Below are positions 1 to 9,390 of a stretch of DNA of 64,000 nt, in pieces. A program made the translations under genes and the position numbers. The notes under the pieces were generated by a model. The model made no database searches, was not told where the DNA came from, and saw only the letters and a program-made list of their open reading frames with translations. The DNA comes from Isoptericola variabilis 225 (GTDB lineage: Bacteria; Actinomycetota; Actinomycetes; Actinomycetales; Cellulomonadaceae), in contig NC_015588.1 of NCBI RefSeq assembly GCF_000215105.1, positions 2,604,001 through 2,668,000 of the forward strand. Direction: 5' to 3'. Each line of letters opens with the position of its first letter. The stretch's first letter is position 1.

Positions 1-3000
1 CGCCCGCCTCGACCGCCGGGGCCCGGCGCCCGTCGACGGTGGCGGTCCAGCCGGCGTCGGCCGCGGCGGCGAGCACGAGCGTGCGCCCCTCGGGGCCCTC
101 GGGGTCCAGCCGGCCCCTGGCCTCGACGCCGTCCGCGGCGAGCGTGGCGACCGCGTCGTGCGGGGCGTCCGGCGTCGGCGCCGCGCTCAGGACGGTCGCC
201 CACCCCGACGGCGGACCGTCGGGCTGCACGCGCCACACGCGCGCGCCGTCCTCGGTCACGCGCGTGAGGCCGCTGACGAGGTCGAGCGTGGTGACGAGCT
301 CGGGGTCGCCGCCGGGCGGGACCTGCACCGCACCGACGCCGAGCTGCGCGAGCCGCTCGGCCAGGTCGGGCGCGGTGCCGACCACGAGGTCGGCCACGAC
401 GGCCCGGAGCAGGCCGGTCGCGGGCCGGTCGGGAGCCGCGAGGAGCCCCGCCGCGCGCGCGTGCACGACGGTCGAGGAGTCCTGGAGCCGCGACCCGTCG
501 GCGTGCAGGAGCGTGTAGCCCACGACGGCGTCGTCGCCCCGGTCGAGCTGCAGCACCGTGGCCGCGCGCGGGGGCGCCTGGACCTGCTGCCCTACGGCGG
601 GGACGAGCGGCTCGGCCTCGGCCCGCAGCGCGGCCACCCGGCCCTGCTCGCCCGACGTGGCGTGCAGCGCCCACGACGTCGCGGTCGCGGCGGGCAGCAG
701 GAGGGCGGTCGCGGCGAGCGCACCCCACGCGGCCCCCCGCAGCCGGACCGGCCACGCGGGCTCGGCGTCGCCGTCGGCGGGCGTCCGCGCCTCCGCGTGC
801 GGGTCGGCGGCGTGCGGGTCGACGACGTCGGGACGCCGGTGCGACCGGTCGACGGCGTGCAGCGCCGCGGCGCCGAGCCCGAGCAGGAGGACGGACTGGC
901 CGGCGCCCGGCCAGCCGGTCACCGGTGCAGGCTCGCCGTCGGGCCCGGGCGCGCCGGCGACCGTCGTGGCGACCGCGAGGATCGCCGCAGCCAGGCCGAG
1001 CGCCGCGCCGAACCAGGCGAGCCGCACGCCGCCGGCGCCGCGGGCACGCAGCAGCGCGACGGTCGCGAGGACGAGCACGAAGGCGCCCGGGAGCCACGGC
1101 CCGTAGGCACCGACGAGCCCCGCGAGGCCGCCTGCGTCACCGAGCCACCGCGCGAACCAGCCACCGGTCCCGGCGGCGTCGCCGGGCAGGCCCACGAGGA
1201 GCTCGAGGCCGTCGGGCGAGCCCACGGGCACCTGCGGCGCGCCCGGCTCGGCGAGCAGGAGCCGCCAGCCGCCGTCGGACCACGTCGACGCGACGTGCAC
1301 CCAGAACGGGGCCCCGACGGCGAGCGCCGGCAGCGGCGCGACGAGCAGGTAGCGGCGGTGACGTCGGACGACGAGCGCGGACGCGAGCAGCACCACGACG
1401 GCGAGCGGCAGGAGCACGGGGGCCCCGCACACCGCGACGGCGAGCAGCAGGCCTGCGGCACCGAGGGCGCCGAGCGAGCCGCGGCGCTGCTCGGTCGCAC
1501 GCAGCGCGAGCGCGGTCGGCACCTGCTCGCCAGAGCGCGGGTCGGTGCGCAGCTCCGGCAGGTCGACGACGTCCCGGGCGTGCGCGCCGACGGCGCGCAG
1601 GAGCGCGACGAGGACCCACGGCAGCGCGAGGTGCGCGACGACGGCGCCGAGCCGGCCGCTGCCGAGCCCCGCGAGGACGCCGGGCGGGCGGCCCCACGCA
1701 AGCCGCGGCCGCCGCGGGGGCCACGGCGAAGCGCGTGACCGTCCGGGCGCGAAACCAGCCCCCCAGCGGGGCGAGCGGCAGGGCGGCGACCACGAGCGCG
1801 TTCACCGCGGTCTGCACCGACCCGCCGACGAGCGCGGTCAGGGCCGTGAGCGGGAGCAGCAGGGGGTCGGCGGGTGCGGCGGCCCCGAGCCCGTCGCGCA
1901 CCCATCCCGACGTCGCGGCGTCGGCGAGGTCGCCGAGCGTGCCGGGGGCCGGCAGCAGCGCTCCCCCGACGACGCGCCCGCCGGCCGCGAGCACGCCCTG
2001 CCACGACCCGAACAGCACGACGGCGAGCGCCACCACGGCGAGCACGACGAGCGCGAGCGCGGTCCGCCGGGCGTGCGCCAGCCGACGCAGCTCCGCGCGC
2101 TCGAGCTCGCTCGGCGACCACCGGTTGCGGTACGCCTCCGCGCGCGAGAGGCGGCGGTCGCGACGCTCGGCCACGACCTCGCGCCACGTCCCGAGCAGCG
2201 GCCGCAGGACGCGCCGCGGGCACGTCGCCGTCCGCGCGGCCTGCCGTCGGGCGCGCGCGAGAGGCACGACCCGCAGCACGGTCGCGAGCGGCGCGACGAG
2301 CTCGTCCCGTGCCTGGGCGGGCCGCTTGAGCGCGAGCCGGTACATCGCCGCGAACGGCGCCCACACCACCATCGCGAGCACGAGCACCGGCACGAGGGGC
2401 AGCGGGGCGAAGACGAGGCGCTGGTAGAGCTGGGCGCGCCGGCGCGCGTACTCGGAGGCGTGCAGCCCGCGCGACCGCGCCCCGGGGCGCTCGCGCAGCC
2501 CGAGCAGCGACGCCTGGGCGTGGTGCACCACGGCCTCGGGCACGACGACGACGCGGTGCCCCGCGAGCCGCGCCCGCCGGCACAGGTCCAGGCTGTCGCC
2601 GAACGGCCCGACCTCGGGGTCGGTCCCGCCGAGGGCGTCCCACACGGCCCGGCGCACGAGCGCGCCCGCGAGGCCGACCGCGAGGACGTCCTCGCGCGCG
2701 TCGTGCTGCCCCTGGTCGATCTCGGTCCTGTCGATGCCCGTCATGCGCCGGCCGAGCGGCGAGACCGTGTACCCGACCTCGGCGAGCAGGCCCGTGCCGT
2801 CGCCAGGCTCGAGAGGGCGGCCGGCGCCGTCGACCGGCCAGCTGCGCTGCTTGCACCCGGCGACGGCGACCGCGCCCGAGTGCTCGACGGCGCGCAGCAG
2901 CCGGGCGAGCGCGTCGGGGGCGGGCGCCGAGTCGTCGTGGAGGAGCCAGAGCCAGCCGTCCTCGGGCCCGCCGACCGCGGCGAGCGCGGCGTCGACCGCG

Positions 3001-3311
3001 GTGCCGAAGCTGCGGGACCCGCCCGCCGCGACGTACCGGGCGCCGCCGAGCGTGAGGTCGGTGTGCAGACCGGTCGAGCGCGACGCGTCGACGTCGACGA
3101 CCACGACGTCGTCGGGCACGCGGGACTGGGCGGCGACCGCCTCGAGCGTCGCGGCGAGGAACGGGCTGTTCCCCCGCGTGACCACGACGGCCGTCACGGT
3201 CACGCGGACGGGCAGCGCGCCGGTCACGGCCGACACGACGTCGAGGGCCGCGTCGTCGCGCGCGGCCCCGCCCCGCGTCGGGTGCACCTGGGTCGTGTCG
3301 GCAGCAGTCAT
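1..3311 (-). pseudogene. Membrane-anchored GT2 glycosyltransferase, frameshifted and cut by window edge
   Basis: The N-terminal ~260 residues form a GT2 domain: a beta-strand start VTAVVVTRGNSP, then a DxD-like site in WLWLLHDDSAP and the acceptor-side GLAGALVRR. Hydrophobic segments follow, as in the large actinobacterial envelope glycosyltransferases found near whiB2. The frame opened at ATG 3311 (or ATG 3323) is coherent down to about 1705. After that, sensible sequence (AWGRPPGVLAGLGSGRLGAVV and further membrane segments) continues in a different frame, codon starts shifting by one extra base. That second frame stays open to base 1 and ends in a WTATVDGRRAP motif typical of the C-terminus of such proteins. 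The net change is +1 (or -2) near 1690-1710. The gene is either broken or contains a sequencing error. The true stop lies outside the window. Confidence 0.75.
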
Positions 3312-3380
3312 CCTGCCCGCCATGATGCGTGGCGACCCGCCGGGTGCGTGGGATCTCGGGTCAGCGCGTGTCGGCGACCG

Positions 3381-3728
3381 TCAGACGGCGCGACGCTTGA
3401 GCTTGCGCCGCTCCCGCTCCGACAGGCCGCCCCAGATGCCGAAGCGCTCGTCGTTCGCCAGCGCGTAGTCCAGGCACTCGGCCCGGACCTCGCAGGAGGC
3501 GCACACCTTCTTGGCCTCGCGCGTGGACCCGCCCTTCTCCGGGAAGAAGGCCTCCGGGTCGGTCTGGGCGCACAGGGCTCGTTCCTGCCACCCCAGGAGA
3601 GTCTCGTCCTCGACCGGCTGCCCGAACAGCGGCAGCACCGCCGCCACGCGCTCCGGCTCACGTGCCGCGTCAGACGGGAAGGCCCCCTCGTCCCCATCCA
3701 GCAAGTTCCACATGGCGTGCCCCTCCAT
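3381..3728 (-). CDS. whiB2: WhiB-family iron-sulfur regulator, WhiB2/WhiB type
   Basis: This is a 115-residue WhiB-like protein. The four cluster cysteines are visible: ALC, then VCASC (CxxC) and AEC. They are followed by the GIWGG turn and the basic tail SERERRKLKRR that binds DNA or sigma factor. The stretch CAQTDPEAFFPEKGGSTREAK is typical of the WhiB/WhmD/WhiB2 subgroup, which controls septation and sporulation genes in actinobacteria (family knowledge). Two starts are possible. ATG 3728 is preceded by GAGGA. ATG 3713 (protein begins MWNLLDG) is preceded by GGAGGGG at good spacing. A consensus-like promoter lies just upstream. It is divergent from the TIGR03089 gene; whiB2, TIGR03089, wbbL and rml genes also lie close together in mycobacteria. 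Confidence 0.95.
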   Translation of the reverse strand: MEGHAMWNLLDGDEGAFPSDAAREPERVAAVLPLFGQPVEDETLLGWQERALCAQTDPEAFFPEKGGSTREAKKVCASCEVRAECLDYALANDERFGIWGGLSERERRKLKRRAV

Positions 3729-3757
3729 GCCGTCCTCAGGGAAACTGCATACCTGGA

Positions 3758-3786
3758 ATTACACGCGTGTCTTTCGAGTCCGTCAA
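3758..3786 (-). promoter_or_regulatory. whiB2 promoter
   Basis: On the minus strand TTGACG (3786-3781) is followed after exactly 17 bases by TGTAAT (3763-3758). This is a near-consensus vegetative sigma-factor promoter, unusual in this window where most promoters show only a -10. Expected start of transcription is near 3751, giving a leader of about 23 nt to ATG 3728 or 38 nt to ATG 3713. Confidence 0.6.
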
Positions 3787-3866
3787 GCCGAAATGTGCTA
3801 GCGGTGCCGATCTCCACGGGCCATTCACACCGTTTCACCCCGTCGGAGAATCCGTCTTCTCGGGCC

Positions 3867-3872
3867 TATACC
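3867..3872 (+). promoter_or_regulatory. -10 element, leaderless start of TIGR03089 gene
   Basis: TATACC ends 8 nt before GTG 3881 and there is no Shine-Dalgarno. The spacing fits a leaderless mRNA beginning at the start codon. Confidence 0.45.
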
Positions 3873-3880
3873 CTGAAGTC

Positions 3881-4630
3881 GTGAACTTTGCATCCCGAGC
3901 GCCGCGCACGGTGACCGATCTCATGAACCTCCTGGTCAGAGAGCCGGGGCGCCCTCGTCTGACGTGGTACGGACCACAGGGGGAACGCGTCGAGCTCTCC
4001 GGTGCCGTCCTGCAGAACTGGGTGAGCAAGACGGTGAATCTCCTCGTCGAGGAGTTCGACGCCGGACCGGGCACCCGGGTGATTCTCGATCTTCCCGTGC
4101 ACTGGCGGGGAGTGCTCTGGTCGCTCGGCTCCTGGGCCTGCGGCGCGACCGTCGTCGTCGCGGACCCGCAGGGTCCGGCCGAGGGGTCGGGCGACGTCGT
4201 CGTGTCCGCGCGTCCCGGGTCGTGGGCCGGTTCGCGCGCGGAGCTGGTCGCCGTCGCCCTGCCGGCGCTCGCGCGCCGCTTCGACGGCGACCTGCCGCCC
4301 GGCGCGATCGACGCCGCCGCGGCCGTCATGACCTACGGCGACGTCGTCGCGTGGGCGCCCGAGCCCGATCTCGGGGCCGCGGCGCTCGAGGCGCCCGGGG
4401 GCGAGCCGGTGGTCCACGGCGAGCTGCTCACCCGCGCGTCCGCGGGGGCGCAGGGCGCACGCGTGCTGGTCGAGGGCGACCGCCCCGCCACCGTCGTGCT
4501 GCGCGAGCTGCTCGACGTGTGGGCCGCCGACGGGTCCGCGGTGCTTCTCGGGGCCGAGACCGCCGCCGAGCTCCGCGCGGACGCGGGCCGGCGCGAGCGG
4601 CTCCTGGAGAGCGAGCGCGTCACTCGCTGA
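3881..4630 (+). CDS. TIGR03089 family protein (AMP-ligase N-terminal-like)
   Basis: The protein has 249 residues from GTG 3881, chosen because a TATACC -10 lies 8 nt upstream and the upstream in-frame extension is arginine/proline-rich noise. The core GRPRLTWYGPQGERVELSGAV is followed by NWVSKTVNLLVEEFDAGPG. This resembles the N-terminal part of adenylate-forming enzymes and matches the actinobacterial TIGR03089 family. No ATP-binding or catalytic motif of a full ligase is present, so it is probably not an active ligase; its function is unknown. It is divergent from whiB2, and in mycobacteria the family member lies close to rmlD, wbbL and an LCP gene, so a link with envelope assembly is plausible. 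Confidence 0.85.
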   Translation: MNFASRAPRTVTDLMNLLVREPGRPRLTWYGPQGERVELSGAVLQNWVSKTVNLLVEEFDAGPGTRVILDLPVHWRGVLWSLGSWACGATVVVADPQGPAEGSGDVVVSARPGSWAGSRAELVAVALPALARRFDGDLPPGAIDAAAAVMTYGDVVAWAPEPDLGAAALEAPGGEPVVHGELLTRASAGAQGARVLVEGDRPATVVLRELLDVWAADGSAVLLGAETAAELRADAGRRERLLESERVTR

Positions 4631-4718
4631 CGCACACGCCGCCCCGCTTCTCATCTTCGCCTCATGAACGCGCCGTAGCGTTCGGCTGTCCGTGCACCGA
4701 ACGTCCGGGGAGCGCACA

Positions 4719-5434
4719 GTGAGGATCGCACGTCGAGCCGCCGAGGTCCTCGGCGTGCGACGCGGGCCCGCCGCCGGGCTCCTGGTCATGTGCCTGTCCG
4801 TCGTCGCGGTGCTCGCCGCGGCGCACCTCGGCCACACCGTCGTGGGCAGGCCCGGGGACCCGGGCTTCAACCTGGGCCAGGAGCGCGGCTTCGGCGAGGT
4901 CTTCTTCATGATCATGACGATCTGGACGACGGCGCTGCTGGTCCTGCTCGCCGCACGGACGAGGTCGCTCCTCCTGGCCGGCTGGGCCGTCGCGTTCACC
5001 TACCTCTTCGTGGACGACTGGTTCACCGTGCACGAGCGCGCGGTGCGCTGCTCGGCGGGCGGTTCGGCTTCCCGCCGTACGTGGGCGAGCTCGTGTGGCT
5101 GGCCGGCGTCGCGGCGGCCGTCGGCATCGTCGTGCTGGTTCTCCACCTGCGCACGCGTGGCCTCCCACGGGCCCTCTCCGCGGTCCTCGTGGCGCTCGCA
5201 GCGGCTCTCTTCGCGTGCGGCGTGATCATCGACTACCTCCACGCGGCGGTGTCCACCCCGGCCCTGGACCCGTACGTGACGCTCCTCGAGGACGGCGGCG
5301 AGATCGCGATGATGAGCCTCGTCGTGGCGTTCCTGTTCGGGGTCGCGTTCGTCGACCACCGCCCCGAGCTCCGAGGCCGGTGGGCCCGCCTCTCCGGGCA
5401 CGCACCGACCTCGTCCGGGCGCGAGACCGCCTGA
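4719..5434 (+). pseudogene. Six-TM membrane protein of unknown function, one frameshift
   Basis: The start GTG 4719 has GGGGAG about 8 nt upstream. The first ~107 codons give three hydrophobic segments ending in FVDDWFTVHERA. Right after VHERA (bases ~5041-5048) the frame goes out of register. The continuation GALLGGRFGFPPYVGELVW, three more membrane segments and GHAPTSSGRETA are read one base earlier, ending at TGA 5432-5434. Adding one G in the gcgcggtgcg stretch would restore a single ~238-residue protein. The family is not recognised. A -10-like TAGCGT lies at 4676. The lesion is a 1-bp deletion or a sequencing error. It is convergent with the methyltransferase at 5447. Confidence 0.6.
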
Positions 5435-5446
5435 CCGGGCCGCGCC

Positions 5447-6205
5447 TCAGAGCTCGGCGGCGGGCCGGCGGCCCCAGACGACCAGACCCGTCCCCGTCCG
5501 GGGGAACGCCCGCTGCAGCTTCCGGAACGGCCACGTCCCGGCGCGCGTCACGAGGCCGGCGAGAGGCGTGGACGGCTGGAAGAGGCGCCCGCTGCGCGCG
5601 GTCCGGTCCGTGACGGACGCGCCGTCGGACTCCAGCCGGTGCCGGGCGATCTGGTTCCGCACGACCTCGAGCACGTACCCCAGAGGCATCCCGTAGAGGC
5701 GCTGGCCGACGTCGACGAGCCCCGCGTCCCCGAGCAGCGCACCGAGGCTCGGAGGGTCGTAGCGCCGGAAGTGACCGACCGCCCGGTCCATGGGCCCGTA
5801 CCGGTCCTGCCACGCGGGCGTGGAGATGAGGAGCAGCCCCCCGGGGCGCAGCCGGTCGACCCACGCGGCGAGCGCCGCCCGGTCGTCCTCGATGTGCTCG
5901 AGGACCTCGAACGCGCACACGACGTCGAACCCGTCGGCGCCCATCAGGCCCTCGACCGACCCGTGCACCACCTGCCCCGGGACGCCGGCGTGCTCGAGCC
6001 GCTGCCTGGCGACCTGCGCGCTCGTCCCGTCGAGCTCGACGCCGGTCCAGTCGTACCCGGCGGCCGCGAGACGCACGCCGACCGCGCCCTGACCGCAGCC
6101 GATCTCCAGCACGCGCGCCGGAGGAGCGGGCATGGCGCGTCTGACGACCTCCCATCGGAGACTGCCGTACAACGTGAGCGGGGGCAGAGCCGGCGCGGTC
6201 ACCAT
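5447..6205 (-). CDS. Class I SAM-dependent methyltransferase
   Basis: The product is a 252-residue methyltransferase. Motif I VLEIGCGQG is near residues 32-40, the acidic ribose loop is WTGVELDG, and FDVVCAFEVLEHIEDD is motif II followed by the typical LRPGGLLLISTPA. This layout is common in small UbiE/Cps-type enzymes that methylate sugars or lipid carriers in polysaccharide loci. The substrate cannot be read from sequence. A GTG at 6214 is in frame, but it overlaps a TAGGGT -10 at 6218-6213, so ATG 6205, 7 nt after that element, is preferred as a leaderless start. It lies downstream of the DUF2142-like gene on the same strand. Confidence 0.85.
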   Translation of the reverse strand: MVTAPALPPLTLYGSLRWEVVRRAMPAPPARVLEIGCGQGAVGVRLAAAGYDWTGVELDGTSAQVARQRLEHAGVPGQVVHGSVEGLMGADGFDVVCAFEVLEHIEDDRAALAAWVDRLRPGGLLLISTPAWQDRYGPMDRAVGHFRRYDPPSLGALLGDAGLVDVGQRLYGMPLGYVLEVVRNQIARHRLESDGASVTDRTARSGRLFQPSTPLAGLVTRAGTWPFRKLQRAFPRTGTGLVVWGRRPAAEL

Positions 6206-6212
6206 GCCATGC

Positions 6213-6218
6213 ACCCTA
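6213..6218 (-). promoter_or_regulatory. -10 element, leaderless start of methyltransferase
   Basis: TAGGGT on the minus strand lies 7 nt before ATG 6205 and overlaps the alternative GTG 6214. No ribosome-binding site is seen. Confidence 0.45.
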
Positions 6219-6259
6219 GGGGCGGCGCGGTCTCGTCACCCGGTGCTTGCCCGGTGTGG

Positions 6260-7894
6260 TCACGACCCGGTCCCGCCGTCCGTCGCGGCGGACCGGACCG
6301 ACCGTGCGGCGACGACGCTCCACCGCACGACCGCAACCGACGCGGCGAGACCGGCGAGCGCGCCCACCGCGAGCACGACGGCCACCTGGCCGCCCGTGAG
6401 CGGGCTCCAGGCGAGCCACCGGTCCACCGCGTCGCCCGCGCTCTCCCCCGAGCCCCTGTACATCGTCTCCAGTCCCCACCACAGGCCGACGACGGCCACG
6501 AGCAGCGACACCAGCGCGGCGACCGGCACGGCGACCGCGCACCGGCGCGAGGACCGGCCGAGGACCTGCCACACGGCGACCGCGGCCACGACCGCGAGAG
6601 CGGCGAGCGCGCCGAACACGTACCGGCCCTGGAGCGCCACGAGGACGCCCGTCTCCGCGTGGTAGTCGAGCGCGTTGTACAGGACCCCCGACGCGAGCGC
6701 CAGGGGCATGAGGAGGAGCGCGGCTGCGGCGCGCCGCGCGCCCGGCACGGTGAGGACGACCGCTCCTGCCGCGACGAGCAGCGTGGACCCGAGCACGACG
6801 AAGTCGCCGTCGAGCCGGACCTCGAGCCACCCGAGCTGTCCGAAGAACGACTGGGCGATGCGTCCGACCGCCAGCGGGAAGGCCTCGTCGTCGGGGACCT
6901 GCGCGAGCAGCGTGAGGTCCCGTGCACGGCCGGCGGGCTGGACCACCCCGAGCGTGAGGACGTTGCGCACCCACCACCAGCCGCCGACGACGAGAGCAAC
7001 GAGCAGCGACAGGGCGCACCCGACGGCGCGCGCACGCCACGGTTGACGGGGCGCCAGGGCGTACGCGGCCACCACCGTCGGGATCGCGAACGCGACCATG
7101 ACCTTGGCGAGGAGGCCGACGCCGAGCGCCGCGCCCAGCACGACGGCCGTGCGCGGGCGCAGGTCGCCCGTCACCACGCGCACCGCGAGGTAGGTCACGA
7201 GGGCGCACGCGGGGACGACCAGGGCGTCGTTGTTGACCGCGCCCATGATGTGGCCCACCTGCGGCACCAGCATGGGCAACGGGGCCGCGAGCAGCGCGGC
7301 CGAGCGCGACCCGGTCAGCCGGAGGGCGGACGCGGCGGCCAGCGGCACGGTGGCCGCGAAGAGCAGCGCGTCGAGCACCCGCAGCGCGAGCATCGCCTCG
7401 TCCCAGCGCCCGTCGGCCGTCCCGGTCACGTGCAACCATGCGGCGCCGATCGCGTAGTACAACGGCGGGTGCTGGGTCATCTGGTCGATCTCGGCGTCGG
7501 AGCCCGGCGGAGGCAGCGCGTTCTCCGGCGTGATACGCGCCCTGTCCTCGCGCGGGATGGGCACGACGTCGACGAACTGCCGTACGTCGTCGCGCACCGT
7601 GTAGCGGCCCGGAAGGTCGGCCGGGTACGCCGCCTCCTCGACCGCCTGCTCGATGACCGGCGAGAACCGGGCACCGCCTGGCGGGGGCCAGCCCCCACCG
7701 TAGGCGACGCGCAGCACGCTGTTCACGTGGTTCTGCTCGTCCGGCGACCGGAACGCCGGCGTGACGACCGCCCACAGGAACGTCCACACTGCCACGAGCA
7801 GCGTCAGCGCGGCGAGGGTTCGGCGGTAGGAACGGTGCTCCGACGTCGAGATCCCGGCCGTCACCGCACCGGCATCCGCCGTGTCACGCGTCAC
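6260..7894 (-). CDS. DUF2142-like polytopic membrane protein (GT-C-like)
   Basis: This 544-residue protein has an N-terminal membrane segment, then a large outer loop containing FRSPDEQNHVNSVLR and QHPPLYYAIGAAWLH. About ten further hydrophobic helices follow. The PDE-H motif after TM1 and the HPPLYY motif are hallmarks of DUF2142 and related GT-C fold proteins, which transfer sugars from polyprenyl-phosphate donors on the outer face (family knowledge). Donor and acceptor are unknown. Start GTG 7894 has no clear ribosome-binding site. The gene is followed 45-55 bp downstream by the methyltransferase, and its surroundings are envelope-polysaccharide genes. Confidence 0.7.
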   Translation of the reverse strand: MTRDTADAGAVTAGISTSEHRSYRRTLAALTLLVAVWTFLWAVVTPAFRSPDEQNHVNSVLRVAYGGGWPPPGGARFSPVIEQAVEEAAYPADLPGRYTVRDDVRQFVDVVPIPREDRARITPENALPPPGSDAEIDQMTQHPPLYYAIGAAWLHVTGTADGRWDEAMLALRVLDALLFAATVPLAAASALRLTGSRSAALLAAPLPMLVPQVGHIMGAVNNDALVVPACALVTYLAVRVVTGDLRPRTAVVLGAALGVGLLAKVMVAFAIPTVVAAYALAPRQPWRARAVGCALSLLVALVVGGWWWVRNVLTLGVVQPAGRARDLTLLAQVPDDEAFPLAVGRIAQSFFGQLGWLEVRLDGDFVVLGSTLLVAAGAVVLTVPGARRAAAALLLMPLALASGVLYNALDYHAETGVLVALQGRYVFGALAALAVVAAVAVWQVLGRSSRRCAVAVPVAALVSLLVAVVGLWWGLETMYRGSGESAGDAVDRWLAWSPLTGGQVAVVLAVGALAGLAASVAVVRWSVVAARSVRSAATDGGTGS

Positions 7895-7960
7895 GGTCGA
7901 CAGTGTTCCAGATGTCGGGGCACTGGCATGCCGAGCGGGGCGCGTGGCCTCGCCGCAGGC

Positions 7961-9274
7961 TCAGCGGCGCCCGAGCGCGCGGTACGTCCAGCCGGCCGCC
8001 GTCCACGCCTCGCGGTCGAGCGCGTTGCGGCCGTCGAGCACGGTGCGCCGCGCGACGAGCTCGCCGGCGCGGACGGGGTCGAGCTCGCGGAACTGCCGCC
8101 ACTCCGTCAGCACGAGCACGGCGTCGGCGTCGCGCAGCGCGTCCTCGACGTCCTGCTCGTAGTGGAGCTGCGGCTGACGGCGCCGCGCGTTCTCGATCGC
8201 CTCGGGGTCCGTGACGGTGACGCGCGCGCCCAGCTGCCCGAGCCGCGCCGCGACGTCGAGCGCCGGCGAGTCGCGGATGTCGTCGCTGTCGGGCTTGAAG
8301 GCCGCACCGAGCACGGCGATGCGCGCGCCCTCGACAGACCCCCCGAGCACCTCGGTGGCCAGGTCGACCATGCGGGCACGCCGGCGGTTGTTGATGTCGT
8401 CGACGTCCGCGAGGAACTCGACGGCGTCGCCCGCGCCGAGCTCGCCGGCCCGTGCCATGAACGCCCGGATGTCCTTGGGCAGGCAGCCGCCGCCGAACCC
8501 GAGCCCGGCGTTGAGGAAGCGGCGGCCGATGCGGGCGTCGTGGCCGATCGCGTCCGCGAGCTGCGTCACGTCGCCGCCCGCGACCTCGCACAGCTCGGCC
8601 ATCGCGTTGATGAAGGAGATCTTCGTGGCGAGGAACGAGTTCGCCGCCACCTTGACGAGCTCCGCGGTGGGGTAGTCGGTGACGATCCGCGGGATTCCCT
8701 CGGACAGCGGGGTCGCGTACACCTCGTCGAGCAGGGCGGCGGCGCGCTCGCCGCGCTCGCCGTCGGGCACGCCGTAGACGATGCGGTCCGGGTGCAGCGT
8801 GTCCTTGACGGCGAAGCCCTCGCGGAGGAACTCCGGGTTCCAGGCGAGGATCGCCCCGGGCTGCGCGCCGGCGACGACGTCCGCGAGCCGTGCGGCCGTG
8901 CCGACGGGGACGGTCGACTTGCCGACGACGAGGTCGTCGGGGCCGAGGTGCTTCGCGAGCTCGGAGACCGCCGCGTCGACGTACGTGAGGTCGGCGGCGT
9001 AGCCGTCCGCGGACTGCGGCGTGCCCACGCAGACGAAGTGCACCCGGGCGCCCGCGACGTCGGCCATGTCGGTGGTCACCGACAGGCGGCCGGTCTCGCC
9101 CACCTCCGTGAGGAGGTCCTCGAGCCCGGGCTCGAAGAAGGGCGACTTGCCGGCGGCGAGCGCCTCGACCTTCGACGCGTCCACGTCCACGCCGACCACG
9201 TCGTGCCCGAGCTTCGCCATGCTCGCCGCATGCACCGCCCCGAGGTACCCGAGGCCGATCACCGAGATCCTCAC
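7961..9274 (-). CDS. ugd: UDP-glucose 6-dehydrogenase
   Basis: The enzyme oxidises UDP-glucose to UDP-glucuronate with NAD+. The 437-residue protein begins with the Rossmann motif GLGYLG (residues 7-12) and acidic VDVD. It contains VGKSTVPVGT and the central dimerisation helix region, and the catalytic cysteine in GFGGGCLPKDI (Cys264 by codon count). The C-terminal UDP-binding domain ends near residue 430. Length and motifs match the UDP-glucose/GDP-mannose dehydrogenase family; a nearby GDP-mannose pathway is absent, which favours UDP-glucose. The start is GTG 9274 with AAAGG upstream. The product could supply glucuronate residues to the glycan made by this locus. Confidence 0.9.
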   Translation of the reverse strand: MRISVIGLGYLGAVHAASMAKLGHDVVGVDVDASKVEALAAGKSPFFEPGLEDLLTEVGETGRLSVTTDMADVAGARVHFVCVGTPQSADGYAADLTYVDAAVSELAKHLGPDDLVVGKSTVPVGTAARLADVVAGAQPGAILAWNPEFLREGFAVKDTLHPDRIVYGVPDGERGERAAALLDEVYATPLSEGIPRIVTDYPTAELVKVAANSFLATKISFINAMAELCEVAGGDVTQLADAIGHDARIGRRFLNAGLGFGGGCLPKDIRAFMARAGELGAGDAVEFLADVDDINNRRRARMVDLATEVLGGSVEGARIAVLGAAFKPDSDDIRDSPALDVAARLGQLGARVTVTDPEAIENARRRQPQLHYEQDVEDALRDADAVLVLTEWRQFRELDPVRAGELVARRTVLDGRNALDREAWTAAGWTYRALGRR

Positions 9275-9305
9275 CGCTTGCTGCCTTTCACGTGACGACA
9301 GGCAG

Positions 9306-9311
9306 ACGCTA
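9306..9311 (-). promoter_or_regulatory. -10 element of ugd
   Basis: TAGCGT on the minus strand gives an expected leader of about 25 nt before GTG 9274, which has AAAGG as ribosome-binding site. It lies in the divergent ugd/wbbL-like interval; no clear -35. Confidence 0.35.
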
Positions 9312-9376
9312 CCCGATGCGCCCGGTTCCCCGTAGCCGGGGCACTCCCGCCCGCTCCGGACGACCGACGGCGGCGG

Positions 9377-9382
9377 TAGGCT
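9377..9382 (+). promoter_or_regulatory. -10 element, leaderless start of WbbL-like gene
   Basis: TAGGCT is followed by 8 nt and then ATG 9391, without a Shine-Dalgarno. The same TAGGCT-to-ATG arrangement recurs at 20233 and 48884. Confidence 0.55.
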
Positions 9383-9390
9383 CCCGCACG

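Noticed and set aside
5639..9295. A 1218-codon open frame antisense to the methyltransferase, DUF2142-like and ugd genes
   Set aside because: Its translation is Arg/Asp/Gly/His-rich without domains and it mirrors three well-supported genes; such frames are expected in very GC-rich DNA.
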